A stretch of DNA of 53,711 nt, from assembly GCA_903951825.1 (NCBI GenBank), contig CAJBDJ010000023.1, positions 1 through 53,711 on the forward strand, read 5' to 3'. The stretch comes from an uncultured Pseudomonadota bacterium (GTDB taxonomy: Bacteria; Pseudomonadota; Gammaproteobacteria; Burkholderiales; Rhodocyclaceae). Under the pieces are notes generated by a model, which saw only the letters and a list, made by a program, of their open reading frames with translations, made no database searches and was not told where the DNA came from. The stretch's first letter is position 1. Every line of letters begins with the position of its first letter. The position numbers and the translations under genes were made by a program. Below, piece by piece: positions 1 through 8,498 of this stretch.

Positions 1-71
1 ACCGGGCTGCCGCCCTCTGCTTGCTTGAGAATGGCGATGATCTGGCTGTCTGAAAAGCGTGACGTCTTCAT
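1..71 (-). CDS. IS3-family transposase OrfA, 5' end only (runs off the window)
   Basis: Read on the minus strand from the ATG at 71, the first 23 codons give MKTSRFSDSQI followed by IAILKQAEGGSP. This is the characteristic start of the small helix-turn-helix transposase subunit (OrfA) of IS3-family elements, where it binds the terminal inverted repeats. The gene continues beyond the left edge, so I cannot tell whether the element is complete. The terminal inverted repeat should lie a short way to the right of 71, but I could not fix its edge. The neighbouring small AT-rich genes fit a mobile, accessory setting. Confidence 0.75.
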   Translation of the reverse strand, partial: MKTSRFSDSQIIAILKQAEGGSP

Positions 72-270
72 GTAAAACTTCCTCGGGCTGCTGTGGAGAA
101 AATTCTACTTTTAACTGCCGCTAATTTCCGGGGGGATTACCAAGTGATCGGGTCGCGGCCGCAAATCGCCCCGAAGAAACAGCACTTCCTCGTGTGTTTC
201 ACGCGTCATGGTGAAAATTTACCTATATACAAATCAATAACTTAAGAGGTGTTTCTTAAGAGAGCCGGTT
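72..270. other. IS-flanking intergenic stretch
   Basis: This stretch lies between the IS3 OrfA start and the WYL-like gene. It should contain the right end of the insertion sequence, but no flanking target duplication can be assigned without the other end. A 32-codon minus-strand frame (start 209, stop 111) exists; it matches nothing I recognise and I do not call it a gene. Confidence 0.4.
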
Positions 271-561
271 TTAAAGTTGCGCAAAAACATGATTCATCGC
301 CTTGTCGTTACGCTTGTATTCTGGCCGAACTGAGAAGGAGGTATCGGTCAGGTGAAAAGAACATGCCTCGCGAATTTTAAGTAGTTTCCAGCCGACACGC
401 TCACCACTTTCACTCCCGCCAGAGGTTTGATAACAACGAAGAATTTCATCACCGCCCTTGTCTCGGCCATAAGCGTGAGGCTCAACAATTCGCAAGTAAC
501 CGTGATAACGAAGTTCGAGAACTTTTGCTTGCTGTATAGCCTGCAACAATATGGCGTTCAT
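271..561 (-). CDS. Small WYL-like domain protein (hypothetical)
   Basis: A 96-residue protein with the pattern xLxFxYxGYxRxVEPHAYGxxKxGxExLRxYQ (here LELRYHGYLRIVEPHAYG, residues 15-32), then GWKLLKI and a C-terminal YKRNDKAMNH segment. This looks like the ligand-binding half of a WYL domain standing alone, a common small family in proteobacterial accessory regions. No helix-turn-helix is present, so it is not a complete WYL transcription factor. It starts 12 bp after the stop of the zinc-ribbon gene on the same strand, so the two are probably co-transcribed. Base composition is more AT-rich than the housekeeping genes, consistent with transfer. Function unknown. Confidence 0.7.
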   Translation of the reverse strand: MNAILLQAIQQAKVLELRYHGYLRIVEPHAYGRDKGGDEILRCYQTSGGSESGERVGWKLLKIREACSFHLTDTSFSVRPEYKRNDKAMNHVFAQL

Positions 562-573
562 AACTTGATAGTC

Positions 574-1032
574 CTAAGCTGGTTGCGAATTTTCCGGCGG
601 TTCAATATTTCCGGCGAGACGTCCTTCATATTGATGACCGCACGATGTGCACACTCGAATGCGATATTCCTTTGAGTCGTGTACAAGCTGCCTTTGCTTA
701 TGATCGTTTTCCCAGCAACGCAAGCAGTAAGGCACGCCGATAGGTTTGCCGTTTTCATCGGCCGTGTAATACGCATCACGTTGCCGCACAAGAGAATCCT
801 TCTTCTGAAAAGCATCTTCAAGTTCGGAAATTCTCTTGTCTTTTTCTAGCAGCGTCTCTTGTACTTCGACTAGTTCAATTTTCGCGTCTGCGAGTGAGCT
901 TAGAAGATCGGCAAGCTTAAGCTTCAGTTCTGCTCGCTCAAGCGACAAATCGCTTTCGCGCAAGAATTTAACGATATCCGTTGCTGTTTTGAGACTACTA
1001 AGTGCTGCACCAATTGTTGCAAGATCGGGCAT
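574..1032 (-). CDS. Coiled-coil zinc-ribbon protein (hypothetical)
   Basis: A 152-residue protein in two parts. Residues about 20-75 are a charged heptad-like helix (LSLERAELKLKLADLL ... EKDKRISELEDAF), predicted coiled coil. Residues about 100-135 carry two cysteine pairs, CLRC and CTSC, that would hold one zinc ion in a ribbon fold. There is no signal peptide or membrane segment, so it is probably cytoplasmic. Proteins of this shape are frequent near phage and mobile-element boundaries and have no assigned role; the zinc ribbon suggests nucleic-acid or protein binding. It lies directly upstream of the WYL-like gene on the same strand. I do not assign a function. Confidence 0.7.
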   Translation of the reverse strand: MPDLATIGAALSSLKTATDIVKFLRESDLSLERAELKLKLADLLSSLADAKIELVEVQETLLEKDKRISELEDAFQKKDSLVRQRDAYYTADENGKPIGVPYCLRCWENDHKQRQLVHDSKEYRIRVCTSCGHQYEGRLAGNIEPPENSQPA

Positions 1033-1622
1033 TGCGGACTCCTGTTGTAGGCACTAACGAATAGCGTTTGTCCGCCAACGCGGACGAGTTTGAAGAGAGC
1101 AGAAAGTCATGTCGGCGGATCAACCTCGTTGGACCGCCGGACGGGCGATGGTTATGGGGATTGTAAGGAGGTGCAGCTCGCAGTCAAGCCGGAGGATTGA
1201 TGCGTTCCAGGCATAGCCGAGCACGGATTCGAGCGGGGCAAACCCGCACGCGAGCCGTTGCATGGCCACCGGGTAGTCGATTGGCGAAGCGCAGGACGAG
1301 CGCCTCTGGGAATGGCCGGACTATCCCGAGGAGAAACAGGCAGCAACGGTTTCAGGGCGGGCTGCATGGCAGCTCCCGAGCTTTTGCCCCGCTCTGCGGC
1401 AGCATGGCGGCGACCCGAAACTGTCCACCGCAATACATTGAGGTCTTCTACAAGCGAAAACGACAGCATCAGAAAAAACGGGGCGCATGAAACCCGCCTT
1501 GGGCAGACGAAAAGCCGAGGGGAGCTCATTTTTTCGGGGATATTCCACCGCGATTGACGCCCGCCGGCACTCGCCGTAAAGTCAGCAAAACTGAAGTTTC
1601 TCCTTTCTTCATTCAGCCAGCC
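1033..1622. other. 590-bp stretch without a supportable gene
   Basis: This lies between the divergent zinc-ribbon gene and the LysR gene. Open frames occur on both strands, but none has a ribosome binding site, a recognisable family pattern or consistent codon use. A small hairpin, TCCGC-CAAC-GCGGA, sits near 1070. The segment should hold the promoters of both flanking genes, though no good -35/-10 pair stood out. It may be decayed accessory DNA linked to the IS region. Confidence 0.4.
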
Positions 1623-2567
1623 ATGAACCTTGTTCGCACCCTTACCTTGCGGCAGTTGCAAATCTTTGTCGTCGCCGCGCGCCACCTGAGTTACGCGCGT
1701 GCCGCCGAAGAACTCCACCTGACGCCGCCGGCCGTCTCGATGCAGCTCAAGCAACTCGAAGACAACGCCGGCCTGCCCTTGTTCGAGCGCCTGGGGCGCG
1801 GCGTCACGCTGACCGAAGCCGGCGAATTGCTGGTTCATCACGCGCTGCGCATCCTCGGCGAAATCAAGGACGCCGAAGCCAATCTGCACGCCCTGCTTGG
1901 CGCCGAAGTCGGACGACTTGCCGTCGGTCTGGTCAGCACGGCCAAATATTTCATGCCGCGCCTGCTCGCCCAGTTTGCTCTGGCGCATCCCGGTATCGAC
2001 GTCCAGTTCAGCGTCGGCAACCGCGAAGCGCTGCTGCAAAAACTGCAGGACAACGCCATCGATCTCGCTGTCATGGGTCGCACGCCGGTAGAAATCGACG
2101 CCCGCGCCGAACCCATGGCACGCCACCCCTACGTCCTGATCGCCGCCGCCGACCACCCTCTGCGCGCCGCCCGGCGCTTTGATCTGCACGAACTGCGGCA
2201 CGAAACCTTCCTGTTGCGCGAAGACGGCTCCGGCTCCCGCCTGGTCGCCGAAGAAATGTTCAAAAACCATCTTTTCACGCCAGCGAAAACCATCAGTCTC
2301 GGCAGCAACGAAACGATCAAGCAGGCGGTCATGGCTGGCATGGGCATCAGCCTGCTCTCGCTGCACACCCTGCCGCTGGAGCTGAAAACCGGGGAAATCT
2401 GCCTTCTCGACAGCATCGGCACGCCCATTGAACGCACCTGGTATGTCGTCCACATGAACAACAAGCGCCTGCTGCCGGCCGGCGTCAAATTTCGCGAATT
2501 TCTGCTCAGCCAGGCGGCGCCCGGACTGCAAGCCGAATATGGCGGCTACCTGCCGACGCTCAAGTAA
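1623..2567 (+). CDS. LysR-type transcriptional regulator (CbbR-like)
   Basis: A 314-residue LysR regulator. The N-terminal winged helix-turn-helix (residues about 5-65, LRQLQIFVVAARHLSYARAA, HLTPPAVSMQLKQLE, LFERLGRG) is typical of the CbbR-like branch, and a periplasmic-binding-type effector domain follows to about residue 300. I chose the ATG at 1623 because LysR proteins begin only a few residues before LTLRQL; an in-frame start at 1554 would add 23 residues with no family support. CbbR proteins regulate Calvin-cycle genes, but none is present here, so its target is unknown. The neighbour is a DUF3422 membrane protein on the same strand, 66 bp downstream. Confidence 0.85.
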   Translation: MNLVRTLTLRQLQIFVVAARHLSYARAAEELHLTPPAVSMQLKQLEDNAGLPLFERLGRGVTLTEAGELLVHHALRILGEIKDAEANLHALLGAEVGRLAVGLVSTAKYFMPRLLAQFALAHPGIDVQFSVGNREALLQKLQDNAIDLAVMGRTPVEIDARAEPMARHPYVLIAAADHPLRAARRFDLHELRHETFLLREDGSGSRLVAEEMFKNHLFTPAKTISLGSNETIKQAVMAGMGISLLSLHTLPLELKTGEICLLDSIGTPIERTWYVVHMNNKRLLPAGVKFREFLLSQAAPGLQAEYGGYLPTLK

Positions 2568-2633
2568 TATTCAGGCGCGATCAGCCGCCCGCCGCTGCAT
2601 CGCAACACACCACTGACTGACCGACTACCCGCC

Positions 2634-3950
2634 ATGCACCCACGCCTGATGATTGCCGACCTCCAGGAGCACCCGCTCCGCGCTCCCCTGAACAACGAGT
2701 TTCACGCCCGCCCGCCGCTACCGCTGATCGGCGCGACGCTGGTTTCCCATCTCGCTTTCAAACACGGCGCCCCGCTTTCGACCAGTGAACGCGCCCATAT
2801 CACCCAGCTGAGCCAGGCGCACACCGCCGTCTCGATCGACAGCAGCGATGCCCACCTGCTGCTCGAAACCACCAGCTTTCGCCTGCGTTGGGAGCTGCAC
2901 ACCGAATTCTCCAGTTACACCTTTTTCAAACCGCTGGTCAGCGGCGAAGTGCTTGACCCCGAGGCCACCGCCTTCGACGCCGTCGACCCCGCCTGGCTGG
3001 GGGCGATTCCCGGCAAACTGATCGTCGCCTGCCACATCGAACTCCGCGCCACCGATGAAGTCAGCCCCGAATCGATCCTTGCCGAACTCGGGCCGAACGG
3101 ACGGCCGATGGTCGCCGCCAGGGTGGCCGACAACGCGGCCTGGGTCTTTAGCGACCTCAAGGTCAACAATGGCTTTTCGCGCTTTCTCGTACTCAATGGC
3201 GGCATGACCCAGCGCCAGACCGGACGCACCGTGCAGCGTCTGGTCGACATCGAAACCTACCGCATCATGGCGCTGCTCGGCCTGCCCATCGCCAAGGAAG
3301 TCGGCCAATGGCTCTACAAAAGCGAAAAACAACTGGCGGCCTTGATGGATCGCATCGGCCAGGCCAAAACGCCGGAAGACGAGCGCCACATACTCGCTGC
3401 CCTGTCGCTGCTCGCCGCCGAGGTCGAACACTCCATCGCCCGCACCACCTTCCGCTTCGGCGCCGCCCGTGCCTATCACGGCCTCGTCACGCAACGCATC
3501 GAAGAACTGCGCGAGACCCGCATCCGCGGCTTGCTGACGTTTGACGAATTCATGCAACGCCGCCTGCAACCGGCGATGGCCACCTGCGCGGCGATTGGCC
3601 GCCGCCAGGAAGAACTCTCCGGGCGTGTCGCCCGCAACAGCCAGTTGCTGCGCACCCGCGTCGACATCGAACTCGAACGCCAGAACCAGGAACTGCTCGG
3701 CCAGATGAACCAGCGCGCCAAACTGCAACTGCGCCTGCAGGAAACCGTCGAGGGGCTCTCGATCGTTGTCCTCACCTATTACGGCTCGCAACTGGTGAAC
3801 TATCTGGCCAAAGGCAGCAAAGGACTGCACCACCTCGACAGCGACGTCATCACTGCCCTATCGATCCCCCTCATCGCCGGCCTGCTCGCCTGGGCAACGC
3901 GCCGGATGCGCAAAAAACTCGCCACCGAAGCCGCCAAAGTCACGGCCTGA
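2634..3950 (+). CDS. DUF3422 family membrane protein
   Basis: A 438-residue protein of the DUF3422 family, recognised from its N-terminus (LQEHPLRAPLNNEFHARPPL) and overall length. The bulk is soluble with a long helical region (about residues 215-370, rich in Arg/Glu/Gln). Two hydrophobic segments follow near the C-terminus (about 375-393 and 405-424), with a basic tail RRMRKK. This arrangement suggests a large cytoplasmic domain tethered by a C-terminal hairpin in the inner membrane. No enzymatic motif is visible and the family has no established function. It may be transcribed with the upstream LysR gene, 66 bp away on the same strand. Confidence 0.85.
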   Translation: MHPRLMIADLQEHPLRAPLNNEFHARPPLPLIGATLVSHLAFKHGAPLSTSERAHITQLSQAHTAVSIDSSDAHLLLETTSFRLRWELHTEFSSYTFFKPLVSGEVLDPEATAFDAVDPAWLGAIPGKLIVACHIELRATDEVSPESILAELGPNGRPMVAARVADNAAWVFSDLKVNNGFSRFLVLNGGMTQRQTGRTVQRLVDIETYRIMALLGLPIAKEVGQWLYKSEKQLAALMDRIGQAKTPEDERHILAALSLLAAEVEHSIARTTFRFGAARAYHGLVTQRIEELRETRIRGLLTFDEFMQRRLQPAMATCAAIGRRQEELSGRVARNSQLLRTRVDIELERQNQELLGQMNQRAKLQLRLQETVEGLSIVVLTYYGSQLVNYLAKGSKGLHHLDSDVITALSIPLIAGLLAWATRRMRKKLATEAAKVTA

Positions 3951-4065
3951 GCCGCCTCTGGCAGCATTGAATGCCGCCTCGACGTAACGAAAATGAACCC
4001 ATGACAGATACCCCCGGGATTGATCCGGTTGTAATATTCATAGCTCATTTCACGGGGGAGATTTC

Positions 4066-5688
4066 ATGACCAACACGTCCACATTACGTACCAAGATTCT
4101 CGGCGCTTTCGTGCTGGCGCTGAGCGTTGTCATCGGCAGTGCGAGTCTCAGCGGCTACGGACTGCTCGCGGCTATCGACAGTTATCGGGGTGACGTTGCC
4201 CAACTTAATGCTGCGCAGGCAACCGTCCTGCGTATTGAAAGCCACTTCAAGATTCAGGTTCAGGAGTGGAAAAACGTCCTCCTGCGCGGCAAAGACCCGG
4301 AAAAACTGGCCAAACACTGGAAAGGCTTCGAAAAAGAGGAAGCCAACGTCGCCGAAGACGCCCGCAGCCTCCAGTCCACCTTGCCGGCCGGCCACGTCAA
4401 GGAGATGCTCGGCGAGTTTGCCGCCGCCCACCAACAACTCGGCGCCGCGTACCGCAAGGGACTTGCCGCCTTCAAGGAGGCGGAGGCCGATTCGGCGGTC
4501 GGCGACAAGGCGGTTGCCGGGATCGACCGGGCGCCAACCGAAACCCTGCGCAAGCTCGTCGATGAAATCGACGCCCTCGCCAGCCAGGCCGGCGCGGCGG
4601 CTGACAGCCAGGCAAAAACGAGCCTGTTCACCGCGCTCATCGCCGTCTCCCTGGCCATCGCCGGGGGCATGATCATGTTTGCCGTAATTATCCAGAAGAG
4701 CATCATCAGCCCGGCCAGCGCCCTCGTCAGCGAATTGCAAACCCTCACTGCCGGCGACCTCGGCAAGCGCATCGATGTCGATGCTTCAGGCGAAATCGGC
4801 CAGCTGGCCAGCGGTATCGAAGCCTTGCGGCAACAACTGCTGCAGATCATCGGCCAGGCCAAGCAGTCGTCCACCTCGGTGTATTCGTGTACCGGCGAAC
4901 TGGAAAATTCGGCGAACGAAATCATGACTCGCGCCAACCGCACCAGCGATACCGCCACCTCGCTAGCGGCGGCGATGGAGGAGATGCTTCTGAGTGTCGA
5001 GCAGGTGGCCGACAGCACGAATCATGTCGTAAGCGAGGCGCTGGATGCCGAAAAGCATGTTTCTTTCAGCCGCGACGTGGTGCAAAGGCTGCTCGACGAG
5101 GTCAACGGAATTCAGCAGAATCTCGACGCAACCTCGGCCGCCGTTGCCGAATTTGTCCAGAGCTCCCGCAACATTGCGGCCTTGACCCAGAACGTCAAGG
5201 AAATTGCCGACCAGACCAATCTACTGGCGCTCAATGCCGCCATCGAAGCGGCGCGCGCCGGCGAGCAAGGGCGCGGCTTTGCTGTGGTTGCCGATGAAGT
5301 GCGCAAACTGGCCGAGAAATCGGCGCAGTCGGCGAACCAGATTGATGCCGTCACCCATCAACTTGAGGCCGGCACGCTGACGGTCGAGCGGACGATTCTC
5401 GAAGGCAATGCACGGATAGCCGCCAGCGCCGCGCAGAGCAGCGAGGTATCGACGGCGCTTGAGCAGGCGATTACCGGCGTTCGCTCCGCCACGCGCAGCG
5501 TCGAACATATTGCGGCGGCCATTCGCGAACAGCGCAGCACGATCAACAATGTCGCTGCCCAAGCCGAGGATCTGGCGCGCATGGCTGAGGAAAACGCCGC
5601 GACGGTCACGCAAATTCAGGGGAATGCGGCGCAAATGAGCAATTTTGCCGCTTATTTGCAGGACTCGCTGTCCACATTCAGGGTTTGA
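4066..5688 (+). CDS. Methyl-accepting chemotaxis protein
   Basis: A 540-residue transmembrane chemoreceptor that would signal through CheW/CheA at the inner membrane. Order of parts: TM1 (about 10-35), a periplasmic helical-bundle sensor (36-185) lacking an obvious Cache or PAS domain, TM2 (186-209), HAMP (about 210-262), then a long cytoplasmic coiled coil. The conserved hairpin tip, [21 protein letters not shown] and [15 protein letters not shown], lies near residues 378-420. The C-terminus ends in STFRV with no NWETF-like pentapeptide, so it would depend on other receptors for adaptation enzymes. A GGGGGAG ribosome binding site precedes the ATG. There are no che or flagellar genes nearby. 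Ligand unknown. Confidence 0.93.
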   Translation: MTNTSTLRTKILGAFVLALSVVIGSASLSGYGLLAAIDSYRGDVAQLNAAQATVLRIESHFKIQVQEWKNVLLRGKDPEKLAKHWKGFEKEEANVAEDARSLQSTLPAGHVKEMLGEFAAAHQQLGAAYRKGLAAFKEAEADSAVGDKAVAGIDRAPTETLRKLVDEIDALASQAGAAADSQAKTSLFTALIAVSLAIAGGMIMFAVIIQKSIISPASALVSELQTLTAGDLGKRIDVDASGEIGQLASGIEALRQQLLQIIGQAKQSSTSVYSCTGELENSANEIMTRANRTSDTATSLAAAMEEMLLSVEQVADSTNHVVSEALDAEKHVSFSRDVVQRLLDEVNGIQQNLDATSAAVAEFVQSSRNIAALTQNVKEIADQTNLLALNAAIEAARAGEQGRGFAVVADEVRKLAEKSAQSANQIDAVTHQLEAGTLTVERTILEGNARIAASAAQSSEVSTALEQAITGVRSATRSVEHIAAAIREQRSTINNVAAQAEDLARMAEENAATVTQIQGNAAQMSNFAAYLQDSLSTFRV

Positions 5689-5783
5689 GCATTCCGCAAT
5701 CCAATCCTTGATGACTATGGCGGTTTGCTCGGGCGTTGAACCAGTCCTCTATAATCCGCGTCTTTGCCATCAGGAAATCTGCC

Positions 5784-6716
5784 GTGACCACTCCGCTCTT
5801 CCAGTCCTCGATTACCAGCCTGCCCCTGCTCTCCAGAGGCAAAGTGCGCGACATTTATGCGGTCGACGCCGACAAACTGCTGATCATCACGACCGACCGC
5901 CTTTCCGCCTTCGATGTCATCCTGCCCGACCCGATTCCGCGCAAAGGCGAAGTACTGACGGCGATTGCCGACTTCTGGTTCGCCAGACTCGGCGACATCG
6001 TCCCCAATCAACTCACCGGGATTGATCCGGAGAGCGTTGTCGCCGACAACGAGCGGGCGCAGGTACGCGCTCGCGGCATCGTCGTCAAACGCCTGAAGCC
6101 GCTGCCGATTGAAGCCGTCGTACGCGGTTACGTGATCGGCTCCGGCTGGAAGGACTACCAGCAAACCGGGGCGATTTGCGGTATCGCCCTGCCGGCCGGC
6201 CTCAAGATGGCACAAAAGCTGCCGGCACCGATCTTTACCCCGGCAACCAAGGCGGAAGTCGGCGACCACGACGAAAACGTCTCCTACGAACAAGCCGCCG
6301 CCAACTGCGATGCGGCGCTTGCCGAAGCGCTGCAAGGCACTGGCAAGCGTGGCGCCCAGCTTTGCGCCGAAGCGCGTGACGCCTCGCTCCGCCTTTACCA
6401 GGAGGCCGCCGTCTATGCGGCAACGCGCGGCATCATCATCGCCGACACCAAGTTCGAATTCGGCATCGACGCCGCCGGCACCCTGCATTTAATCGACGAA
6501 GCGCTGACCCCCGATTCTTCACGCTTCTGGCCGGCCAGCGATTACCGCGAAGGCAGCAACCCGCCTTCCTACGACAAGCAGTTCGTCCGCGACTATCTCG
6601 AAACCCTCGACTGGGGCAAAGTCGCCCCCGGCCCCACCCTGCCCGCCGATGTCATCGCCCGAACCAGCGCCAAATACATCGAGGCGTATGAAAAACTCAC
6701 CGGCAAGACGCTGTAA
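5784..6716 (+). CDS. purC: Phosphoribosylaminoimidazole-succinocarboxamide synthase
   Basis: SAICAR synthetase joins CAIR and aspartate with ATP in de novo purine synthesis (cytoplasm). The 310-residue protein begins [21 protein letters not shown] and carries family motifs including TDRLSAFDV, the [16 protein letters not shown] segment and [12 protein letters not shown]. The length is that of the longer, single-domain form. I place the start at GTG 5784, preceded by AGGAA at suitable spacing; an in-frame ATG at 5736 would add 16 residues outside the family. Only 26 bp separate it from the following ATPase gene and no terminator is visible, so purC transcription probably reads into the inserted pair. 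Confidence 0.95.
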   Translation: MTTPLFQSSITSLPLLSRGKVRDIYAVDADKLLIITTDRLSAFDVILPDPIPRKGEVLTAIADFWFARLGDIVPNQLTGIDPESVVADNERAQVRARGIVVKRLKPLPIEAVVRGYVIGSGWKDYQQTGAICGIALPAGLKMAQKLPAPIFTPATKAEVGDHDENVSYEQAAANCDAALAEALQGTGKRGAQLCAEARDASLRLYQEAAVYAATRGIIIADTKFEFGIDAAGTLHLIDEALTPDSSRFWPASDYREGSNPPSYDKQFVRDYLETLDWGKVAPGPTLPADVIARTSAKYIEAYEKLTGKTL

Positions 6717-6742
6717 CGGTTCCTGGCCACCTTGGAGGCACA

Positions 6743-7930
6743 ATGAAAATTGAGTCAGTCCGTCTTCGAAATTTTCGTGCCTTCCAGGAGTTAAAGCTCG
6801 ATAACCTGCCGTCGCTGGCCTTTTTTATTGGCAAAAACGGCGCCGGCAAGTCAACCTTGTTTAAAGTTTTCGGCTTTCTCAAGGATGCACTTGAAAACAA
6901 TGTACGAACTGCCTTGCAAAGGGAGGGCGGGTTCCGCGAATGGGTTTCTCGAGGACATGAAACCGAGCCCATTGAAGTCGAAATCCAGTTTCGTCTGGAA
7001 ATCACCCAAGTTGAACGCCTTGTGACCTACCTGCTCGTCATCGCCGAAGAAAATGGCAAACCATTCATTGCCCGCGAGGTGCTTCGATACAAGCGGGGAC
7101 GCTACGGATCACCCTATCACTTCATGGACTTTTCGCGCGGGCAGGGCTACGCGGTCAATAACGAGGATGATTTCTCCAAAGAGGAAGAGGCACTGCAGCG
7201 TGAAAACCTTTCTCTGGATAGTCCCGATGTGCTTGCTATCAAAGGTATCGGCCAGTTTCAACGCTTCAAGGCAGCCAATGCATTTCGCAACCTGATCGAA
7301 AACTGGCACGTCTCGGATTTTCACATTTCGGCTGCGCGTAACCGAGCGCAGTCGGGGGTGGCTCAACATTTGTCAATCTCAGGTGACAACTTGCCGCTTG
7401 TCACCCAGCATATTTACGAAAACCATCCCGATGTCTTTGCGAGCATTTTGCGCAAGATGCAAGAACGAGTACCGGGCGTCGACGAAGTCACCGCAGAGCA
7501 AACCAGCGATGGTTTCGTCGTCCTGCGCTTTAAGGATGGCGCATTCAGCAGCCCTTTCATTTCTCGGAACGTATCCGATGGCACCATCAAGATGTTTGCC
7601 TACCTGGTTCTTCTGCACGACCCTCGCCCCCACCCTTTCCTGTGTATTGAAGAACCAGAAAACCAGCTTTATCCTGGCTTGCTTCACGAGCTGACTGAAG
7701 AGTTGCGCGATTATGCCCGGCGCGGTGGCCAGGTTTTTGTTTCCACGCACTCACCGGATATTCTCGATGCGGCCAGACTGGATGAGGTTTATGTGCTGGA
7801 AAAGCGAGCGGGAGCAACCCGGGCATTCCGCGCTGCTGATGACAACCAGGTTCGTGCTTTGGCTGAAGCAGGCGATCTGCTAGGGTCGCTTTGGAATCAG
7901 GGTTTTTTGCAAACACGACAAGATCAATGA
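6743..7930 (+). CDS. AAA family ATPase (OLD/PARIS-type ABC ATPase)
   Basis: A 395-residue ATPase of the SMC/ABC-like class found in OLD, Gabija and PARIS defence systems. Visible motifs: Walker A GKNGAGKST at residues 30-38, an LRNFRAF start typical of RecF/OLD-like ATPases, a long middle insertion, Walker B LCIEEPEN (E303/E304), and a switch motif STHSPDILDA near 335-344. A GGAGG ribosome binding site precedes the ATG. Its stop overlaps the start of the next gene (ATGA), so the two products are made together. The coding sequence is visibly more AT-rich than purC and prlC on either side, indicating acquisition. Exact activity is unknown; a nucleotide-gated switch for the partner is the likely role. 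Confidence 0.88.
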   Translation: MKIESVRLRNFRAFQELKLDNLPSLAFFIGKNGAGKSTLFKVFGFLKDALENNVRTALQREGGFREWVSRGHETEPIEVEIQFRLEITQVERLVTYLLVIAEENGKPFIAREVLRYKRGRYGSPYHFMDFSRGQGYAVNNEDDFSKEEEALQRENLSLDSPDVLAIKGIGQFQRFKAANAFRNLIENWHVSDFHISAARNRAQSGVAQHLSISGDNLPLVTQHIYENHPDVFASILRKMQERVPGVDEVTAEQTSDGFVVLRFKDGAFSSPFISRNVSDGTIKMFAYLVLLHDPRPHPFLCIEEPENQLYPGLLHELTEELRDYARRGGQVFVSTHSPDILDAARLDEVYVLEKRAGATRAFRAADDNQVRALAEAGDLLGSLWNQGFLQTRQDQ

Positions 7931-8490
7931 CTCAACTTGTGTTCTTGCTTGAAGAGTTGTCAGCGAAAGAATTCCTCGATCGTTTGCTGCCACGCCTTCT
8001 TCCTGATGGCATCGATTTTTTGACGATTCCGCACCGGGGGAAACACGACTTGGTCAAGTCCATTCCAATCAAACTCAAAGCCTGGCAGCGCCAGGATGCG
8101 CGCTTTGTCATCCTGCACGATCAAGATAGCAACGATTGTCTGACGCTCAAGCAACGACTGTCGAGTTTGTGCCAACGAGCAGCACCACATCGCCCGGCTC
8201 TGGTTCGCATCAGTTGCAGGGAACTTGAAGCTTGGTACTGGGGTGATCTGGCAGGGGTTGAAAAAGCCTATCCGAACTCCAGGCTCACCTATTTGGCGAG
8301 CAAAGCCACCTACCGTCATCCAGACACAGTCGGGCATCCGGCTGACGAAATCAAGAAGCACGTGCCCGAATTCGAGAAGGTCAGTGGTGCCAGAAAAATT
8401 GCTCCGCATCTTTCCATCAACCAAAACCGCTCAGCGAGTTTCAACGCCTTTATCAGCGGCGTCAGGAAATTTTGCCAGCCCCAACTCTGA
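7927..8490 (+). CDS. DUF4276 family protein, Toprim-like partner of the ATPase
   Basis: A 187-residue protein starting at the ATG that overlaps the ATPase stop by four bases. Possible Toprim-type acidic positions are visible: E9/E10 in VFLLEELSAKEF, the D65-x-D67 pair in VILHDQDSND, and E99/E101 in RISCRELEAWYWGD. Toprim-like domains bind metal and cleave nucleic acids (OLD, Gabija GajA, PARIS AriB). The DUF4276 assignment is from the overall pattern; the metal-site reading is my inference. The C-terminal half, with KKHVPEFEK and ISGVRKF, follows the family. It ends 8 bp before prlC and shares the AT-rich composition of its partner. It is probably the effector nuclease or toxin of a two-gene system. 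Confidence 0.8.
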   Translation: MTQLVFLLEELSAKEFLDRLLPRLLPDGIDFLTIPHRGKHDLVKSIPIKLKAWQRQDARFVILHDQDSNDCLTLKQRLSSLCQRAAPHRPALVRISCRELEAWYWGDLAGVEKAYPNSRLTYLASKATYRHPDTVGHPADEIKKHVPEFEKVSGARKIAPHLSINQNRSASFNAFISGVRKFCQPQL

Positions 8491-8498
8491 CCCATTCA

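Noticed and set aside
111..209. A 32-codon minus-strand frame (MTRETHEEVLFLRG ...) beside the IS3 end
   Set aside because: Short, partly composed of probable IS-end sequence, with no ribosome binding site or known match. Left as uncertain intergenic DNA.
1152..2531. A 459-codon minus-strand frame opposite the LysR gene
   Set aside because: The plus strand carries an unmistakable LysR protein here; the opposite frame is a GC-rich shadow. The same applies to the long minus frame opposite DUF3422 (2718-3833).
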